Assembly: GCA_015680685.1 (NCBI GenBank)
Contig: MNCI01037707.1
Coordinates: 91,212-155,211 of the forward strand
Reading direction: 5' to 3'
Length of the DNA: 64,000 nt
DNA from: Gnetum montanum
Lineage: Eukaryota; Streptophyta; Gnetopsida; Gnetales; Gnetaceae
The position numbers and the translations under genes are program-made. The notes below the pieces were generated by a model. The model ran no database searches. It was not told the origin of the DNA and saw only the letters and a program-made list of their open reading frames with translations. This document shows, piece by piece, positions 58,270 to 64,000 of this stretch; the first letter of the stretch is position 1, and each line of letters begins with the position of its first letter.

Positions 58270-59220
58270 ATTATGCAAGTGTTTCCTATTCTTTGATAGA
58301 TTAGAAAATGCATTTGGCCTACTTTGCACAATTTTGTACACCTTATTTCCTTCACTCACAATGTTGAAGGGGAGCTCATCCCATGGCATATCCATAAACC
58401 CATCGTTGTTGGTCTTGGCTACTTCTGCTCTCTTAGGCTCTTTAACTTTATGGCCAATGGTAGGAGTCTCTTCCTAAATTTTGATTTTAGACCCTTGCTT
58501 TATGTTAACATTATTTACCAAGGGAACCACACTATCACTGTGGATGATGATTTCACCTCCCTTGTAAGATAGGTGAATTTCTTGGTTGATCAATGAGGAA
58601 ACCACTTATAGTTGAGCTAACCAAGGCCTTTCCAAGATAAGGTTGAACCTTGGTATTTACTCCACCACCAAGAAATTGGCCATTATGAGGAATTTTTTCC
58701 CTACCACAAAATCTAAATAAATTAAGCCTTTTACAGCTACCTGAGATTTTTTAAAGGACTTAAGAGTGATAGTTGCAGTATGTTACATTTGTTCATTTAA
58801 GCCTATGTGTTCTACAATATTGTAAGGTATTACATTTGTTACAACTCCATCATCAATATGCACTCTATGTAGCTTGTACTATCCTACCCTGATGGTTATG
58901 AATAGGGGAGCCTTAGTTGTCCTACCATCTTGGGAATTGGTTTTGACTTCACTATCATGAAACACTAACATCATTGACTTCATTTCATCCTTTGGTAAAG
59001 GTGGTACCATCACTACATGGATGGACTCTTCACTAGCAAGGTTATCCTTGCTAACAAGAATAGAGGTCAACATCTTAACTAATGCTTCACGATGCATAAG
59101 GGAAGTCATAACAAGGTCATACAAACTAAGAGAAGTATTCTTCTATTTTAGTGATTGTTTAACTTGTTCCATTACATTGAAGAAGTCTTTATCGTTAGTT
59201 GTAAGCTTCTAATTTTTAGG
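58270..59220 (-). pseudogene. pro: Copy 3 aspartic protease
   Basis: 59124-58879 is open: MYDLVMTSLMHREALVKML and SEESIHVVMVPPLPKDE, then FHDSEVKTNSQDG. Downstream the frame gives VHIDDGVVTNVIPYNIVEHI (active-site region, DGG changed to DDG), ITLKSFKKSQVAVKGLI, and QEIHLSYKGGEIIIHSD. ILG(R/K) is damaged by a shift. It lies convergent to the 3' end of the antisense gene. Confidence 0.8.
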
Positions 59221-59239
59221 ATTCTTAACATCCTCCATA

Positions 59240-61131
59240 TGCCCCAAGATGTGAACTTTATGCTTCAAATGTTGTTTGGCTTCTTTACCCTCTTCCTATG
59301 GTTTGGGATCCTCCCATGTTTGATTGGTTGATGCATCTTGAGCACCAAAACTCATCAAAATAGTTGAGATGGGAGTGGGCTTCCATGGGCCTACTTTCTT
59401 CTATGCATTGGTCTATTTTTTATTTTTTTTCTTAGGCTTTGACATGGGCATCTTGCATTGCTTGTTTAGTGATTTTTTATTGGATTTTGTGGGTTGTGAA
59501 GAATTAATTACGTTGGTCATTATGAGAGGGAATTTTTCGATTATAAGAGTAGGTTTGGTTTTGGCTTCAGAAGGAGGGGGCACCTTGATCACAAAAGGAT
59601 CCTTGGGAGGCATAAGTGGTAGGAACCTGACAACAAAAGGGAACCTTGAGCTAGTTGAAGCTAAAGGATCCCTGTCATTATGAGGAGATACCCATATCAT
59701 GAATGACTCCCATGCAGGTCTAGAATTGTTGGTTACACTGAATTCCATGATAGTGTATGGACTATAGTTGGAATTTAGTGGATTCTTATAGAATTGCATA
59801 GTTTGACTTTGTGGTTTGACTGAGTTTGAAGCATTAAGGATCAATTCGCCCCTATGTATCATCTTTTGCAAGTCATCCTTTAGTGCTAGGCAAAATTCTA
59901 TGTCATGACCTAGCAATTTATGGTAGTTGCAAAAATGATCTAGTTTGAAGTATTTGAATACTGAGGATCATCCTTGGTTGAAAAATTAGGATTTTTAGCT
60001 ATCTCACATAGCCTATCATGCTTTTGATGGGTAGATTCAATCATCTATTTGTATTGTATTCTCTCACTCTTCAATAGTTGGTCAAGGAGTTCCAATGGTA
60101 ACTTGGTATACTTAGACCAATCTTTACATTCAAAGTTAGGCCTCATGGTAGTTGATGTAAAGGTCCTAGATGTTGAAGGTTGATTATTATAAATAGGAGC
60201 CTTGGGTTAATTGATCTTAGGCCCTTGTTTGATTGTCTTATTATTTTCTTGGGCCACTATGGCCATGGTAGCATCGTCCTATCTACCCTTTTTCCTATCC
60301 TTCCATGCATGTTGGTTTTTAAATGCCATGTAGGCAAGGTCATGGCTAGCTTCAATCATGTCCTCTATGTTTTTCATTTGTGAAGATGCTTGGCTAACTA
60401 ATCATGGATTGAGGTAACATAATTTCAACTTAATAAAGTCATTAACCACCCCCCTTGAAGATAGTAAGAAGGTGTGTTTTGGCTATAGGTTCTAGAATCT
60501 GGTTTAGGAGAGCATTCCATCATTGTATGAACTTTTGTATGACCTAAAGTGATCTCTGCTTAACCTTGGTCAAGGGTGGTGTCAAGTTTCAAGTTGTACT
60601 TGAAATTATTAACAAACTCTAAAATTAAGTCCTCAATAGAGGATATGGATCTTCTTGGAAATGCACAGTACTAGTCCAAAGCTTTTCCAATTAGAGACAT
60701 AGAGAAAATCCACATGATGATATGTGTCTAGCCTTGTAGTAACAGGCATTTGAAATGGAAGGTTATGAGATGGGCATTTAGGTCACCTTCGTCATTGTAT
60801 TTAGTAAACTAGGGAATGGGGATACCTAGTAGAAGAGTTATTGGAGGGATAATAGGATTAATGGAATCATCTTGGTAGAAGTTCATTATCTTCACTGTTA
60901 GACTCATAGAAGCTTTAAGCTTCTATAATTCTTCTGTCAAGTCTTGGATCATCTAGAATGTATGATCCAATCCTTGAGGCATTCCCACAGGCTTTGGTAA
61001 CTACACAAATGGTTGTGGTGTCAACTAAGATGCTTATGGCCTTGCATGTGTACCTTTTTGTGTGTTTTGATGTGCTCAAAATGTTAAGTAAAATGGATAC
61101 AAAAGTTGTTTATATGGTTGTATGGGTATTA
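59240..61131 (-). pseudogene. gag: Copy 3 gag, 5' end removed by a copia insertion
   Basis: 59916-59413 is open (167 aa): LGHDIEFCLALKDDLQKMIH, then ELILNASNSVKPQSQTMQF, NNSRPAWESFMIWVSPHN, PFVIKVPPPSEAKTKP and a basic tail KKSLNKQCKMPMSKPKKK. Towards 60.98 kb the frames give MPQGLDH and IQDLTEEL-type sequence as in A and copy 2. Homology ends at about 61131, where the copia LTR begins; the gag N-terminus, leader and 5' LTR of copy 3 are outside the window. Confidence 0.8.
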
Positions 61132-62253
61132 TGTTTGTAGGACTATGCATAAGAGAAACCAAGATGAGCTAAAGAGGATAGGGAACGAATTATCCTAAAG
61201 CTTAAAGAAGGAGGTCATCCACATGTCCTCAAACAAACATCCAAAGAACGTGGACAAGGACTTGATTTTGTACAAGCAAAGTTGACATCATTAAATCATA
61301 TGGAAGGTCAAGGTTGCAAACAAGGAATGATGCATTCATCATACAATGGAATGCGAAGAAAGATGTCTCTAGGAAGTAGCAAAAATCTTGGAAAATTTGG
61401 AGTGGATTTAGATAAAGACATCTTCAGAAATAGTAAGACATCTTTCATAAGACAAAGATGTCTTTTCAGATTATGGACCAAGTCCAAAAGACATCTTCCA
61501 CAAGACAAACATGTCTTCTAGAGTAGAGACTTCAAAAATACATCTTTCAAAAAACAAAAATGTCTTTCCATATTTGAAGGCCAATTTAGTAAGATGCCTT
61601 AGGAACAGAAAAGACAACTCCCATGATCATTAGTGATCATTAGCTAGCCATTGCATGAGTTTCAAAATTGCATGTGCATTGGAAAATGTGCAAGCATTGT
61701 TGTATTCATTGTAAAATCATTTGTAATCATTGAATTCTCTATTGATCCTCATTGTCTAATCATTTTAGCTTTATAAAGTGTGTTGTACCTAATTGTGCAA
61801 GGATCAGCAAATTGAATTACAATTATTCCTTGTAATTCTTGTTCTTGTTGCTCTATAGGGTTAATGTGATTGAGCTTGTCAAGATCCTACAGGATTGAGT
61901 TCGTGGTGTTGTGTTACAACACTCTGGTGTAGAGCTCAAGATTGTAAAGGTTTTGGAAGCATTGAAACCACATTTCCAAGCTTGATGAGACCTTGTGGGG
62001 TTGAGTGATTTGTTCTATAGTACAACACTATGGAGCATGGTTTGACGACTGTATAGGGTGTGGACCCTTCAATCACTTTTTGAGAGCAACAAAGTCCAAA
62101 GGTGTGCTTGTGATCTACCCTCCGAGTGTTGAGTAACCAATTTGGGAAACCACATAAATTTTTGTGTGTGCTTTGTTTTTTTAAGTTTTTATTTGTAAAA
62201 CATATTCATCCCCATCCCCCCCTCCCCCTGCCTTCTAAGTTCAATGACCCACA
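61132..62253 (+). mobile_element. 5' LTR of a Ty1/copia element
   Basis: It begins TGTTTGTAGGACTATGC and ends AATGACCCACA, about 1.12 kb. It shares with the nested copia LTRs the GACATCTTTC/GATGTCT-rich part (61360-61570) and the block AAACCACATTTCCAAGCTTG...ACCTTGTGGGGTTGAGTG (61967-62015). The PBS follows two bases later. Confidence 0.75.
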
Positions 62254-62255
62254 AG

Positions 62256-62269
62256 TGGTATTAGAGCCC
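62256..62269 (+). other. Primer binding site (initiator Met tRNA type)
   Basis: TGGTATTAGAGCCC, one change from the plant copia PBS TGGTATCAGAGC, complementary to the 3' end of initiator methionine tRNA. Confidence 0.85.
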
Positions 62270-62304
62270 AGTACTCTTTGTTTCATCAACTTCAAGAGTG
62301 AACA

Positions 62305-64000
62305 ATGGAGGGGAAATCTTACACAAAGCCACCCATGTTCAACAGATTTGACTTCACCTATTGGAAAGCCAAAATGTAAGGGTTCTTCAAATCCATGGAG
62401 CTTGAAGTCTTAGACTTAATCTTGAAATGCTACACTCCACCTATCAATGATACCACCAGCATCATCAAGCCTTACAACAAATGGTCTCAAGAGGAAAAGG
62501 ATAAGTTCATGTTTGATTCAAAAGCAAAAAATTGTTTATATTGTGCATTGAATAAATATGAATTTAATAGGGTAGCAAGATGTAAAATAGCCAAAGAAAT
62601 TTGGCAATCTTTAAAAGCTACTTATGAAAGAACCTCTATCGTTAAGCAAGCAAAATTGTTAGTTCTGCAAAGTGAATATTATAAACTCAAGATGTGAAAA
62701 GGTGAGAAAATCAAGGATTATTTTTCTAGAGCTAACGATCTTGTTGTAGCCATTAGAGAAATAGGGAAAGACTTGCCCAAAAGCAACATCATCATGAAAA
62801 TGATCAGAAATATTCAACCAAAATCCAAGCCTAAAGTCACAACCATGGAGGAAATCAAAGATTTCTCAACTCTAAGATTTGAGAAACTTCAAAGTGCTCT
62901 CATCACCTATGAAATGAATCTCATAAGCGAAGGAGGAATTCAAGAAAAACCTATTTCCCTAAAGATTGCCTCCAAGAAGAAGGAGGAAAATGAGCATGAT
63001 GAGGGCAATGAAGACAAGATTGCTCTTCTCTCAAGGAGACTACAACGATTTTGTACAAGAAGAAATAAAGGGACATCTCAGCAACAACAAAGGCCAAATT
63101 TCTTCAAAGGTAGAGAAAGACGTAGAAACTTTTTTATCTTCTAATCTAGATTTTCCTTCCATAGAGTATGAGGTTTATGGAGGAAGATTCCATATGGCCT
63201 GTGAATGTCCTAGTGATCCAAATGATAGCAAAGTTCAGCCAAAGAATAGATCCAATGATGAGGAACTAAAAAAAGACCAACTTTTATACAAGCTGGGATG
63301 ATGGTGAGCAAAGTGAAGAAGAAGTGTGCAATTCTCCTTAAGATTATCATCTCATCTATATGGTGCTTACCAATGAATCTTCCTTACATATGGTTGAACA
63401 ACATGGTAAGTGTGATGAGAGGTATAGTGAATTTAAAGAAGAAATTTTTCTCTTACATCATTTAATTAGGAAGGAAAAGAAACTAGTGCTTTCTACGTTA
63501 AATGCTATTCACGCTTAAATGAAAGAAGAGATCCCAGACATGAAAGCTAAGATTCAACAACTAACCTCTTGTAACAAGGATTGCAACAAATTACAAGATA
63601 AGGAAATTCCTAAAAATCAGCCAAAAAATTCAAAGGAAGCAACACTTGAAGTTTCAAGCTCAAAGTCAAGCATAGTAAGGTTTGATAATTCTGATCATAA
63701 GAATGAAACTACTTTTATATGTAAAAATTGTGGTTTTATGCAAACTCCTAATTATGATGATCAAAATAAGATTAATGCTTGGTCTTGTCAAAAGGGCTTT
63801 GGTAAGGAAATTGGGCATGTACCAATAAGTGAAAATGAAGAAAAATCGAGTACTAATAATAATGCAAGGAGCGATCAAGGGTTCTATCACAAAGGACATG
63901 AACATATAGAGACATCACATACAAGATCTAATGAAAGAGAACCTAAGGAGGAGGAGGTACTTCATGATAAGGGACCTCATATCAAACTCCATTAATCTTC
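62305..64000 (+). pseudogene. gag: Ty1/copia gag (SIRE/Maximus-like), runs to the right edge
   Basis: ATG at 62305, opening MEGKSYTKPPMFNRFDFTYW then KAKM and a stop. The same frame continues FMFDSKAKNCLYCALNKYEF, AKEIWQSLKATYERT, QSEYYKLKM, a stop, KIKDYFSRANDLV and NIQPKSKPKVTTMEEIKDF, the UBN2-type gag of copia elements. TSQQQQRPNFFKGR precedes a decayed zinc knuckle (YGGRFHMACECPSD, in another frame). The last open part (63519-63995) includes ATLEVSSSKSSIVRF and ICKNCGFM. Frame changes occur near 63144 and 63301. Pol, if present, is beyond the edge. Confidence 0.8.

Noticed and set aside
1-64000. CRISPR-like regular repeats.
   Set aside because: The arrays have degenerate contiguous units of 30-40, 190 or 220 bp without unique spacers of constant length, and the context is plant retrotransposons.
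1-64000. tRNA, rRNA or intact host protein-coding genes.
   Set aside because: No cloverleaf with conserved A/B boxes, no rRNA sequence and no long intact coding frame outside the retroelement remnants was seen; a careful covariance search could still find a small RNA.

Overview
This window is repeat-dense plant nuclear DNA. It is AT-rich and CpG-poor, with no bacterial-type genes, no rRNA or tRNA gene and no recognisable intact host gene. Almost everything is a stack of old, decayed LTR retrotransposons. Most belong to one family of very large Ty3/gypsy elements of the Tat/Ogre type, identified by gag, an aspartic protease, RT with a YVDD box, a retroviral RNase H followed by a second (archaeal-type) RNase H, and integrase. 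Two Ty1/copia elements with SIRE/Maximus-like gag are also present. A seed plant with a large genome (for example a gymnosperm) fits, but the species cannot be read from the sequence.

Layout. Copy 1 (minus strand, 19367 down to 1, running off the left edge): 5' LTR 17821-19367, PBS, leader, gag-pro 12780-16470, a long pro-RT interval, then the first part of RT at 1-545. 19368-21522 is spacer with a degenerate tandem array. Element A (plus): LTR 21523, gag 23500, pro to 26780, where it is cut by copy 2. Copy 2 (plus): LTR 26781-28186, gag-pro 29051-32430, pro-RT interval from 32430, cut at 45723 by copy 3. Copy 3 (minus): gag-pro from 61131, pro-RT interval 58270-50548, RT/RNase H/integrase 50459-47490, PPT, 3' LTR 47249-45724. 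Its 5' end is cut by a copia element (LTR 61132-62253, PBS, gag to the right edge). A second copia element (37585-43663) sits inside copy 2. The order A > copy 2 > copy 3 > copia is best read as nested insertion.

The unusual part is the pro-RT interval. In Ogre-type elements this is where an intron lies. In copies 1, 2 and 3 it holds the same multi-exon gene on the antisense strand (copy 1: 4840-12046 +; copy 2: 33372-44803 -; copy 3: 53671-57495 +). Exon lengths and most splice dinucleotides agree between copies: about 104, 453, 265, 1040, 186, 132, 804 and 73 nt. The second exon encodes a domain resembling FCP1/NIF (CTD small phosphatase, HAD fold) with its catalytic aspartates replaced; the remaining exons are unrecognised, and exon 7 looks coiled-coil-like. 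The interval is bounded on both sides by direct arrays of a GGCCATGG-rich short repeat. Upstream of the antisense gene lies a tandem array of about 190-bp units, each with a palindrome (shared core ATGCTAGCTAGCAT). All copies are pseudogenised by scattered stops and frameshifts, many of them TAG/TGA at Trp or Gln positions, as expected from C-to-T decay of methylated repeats.
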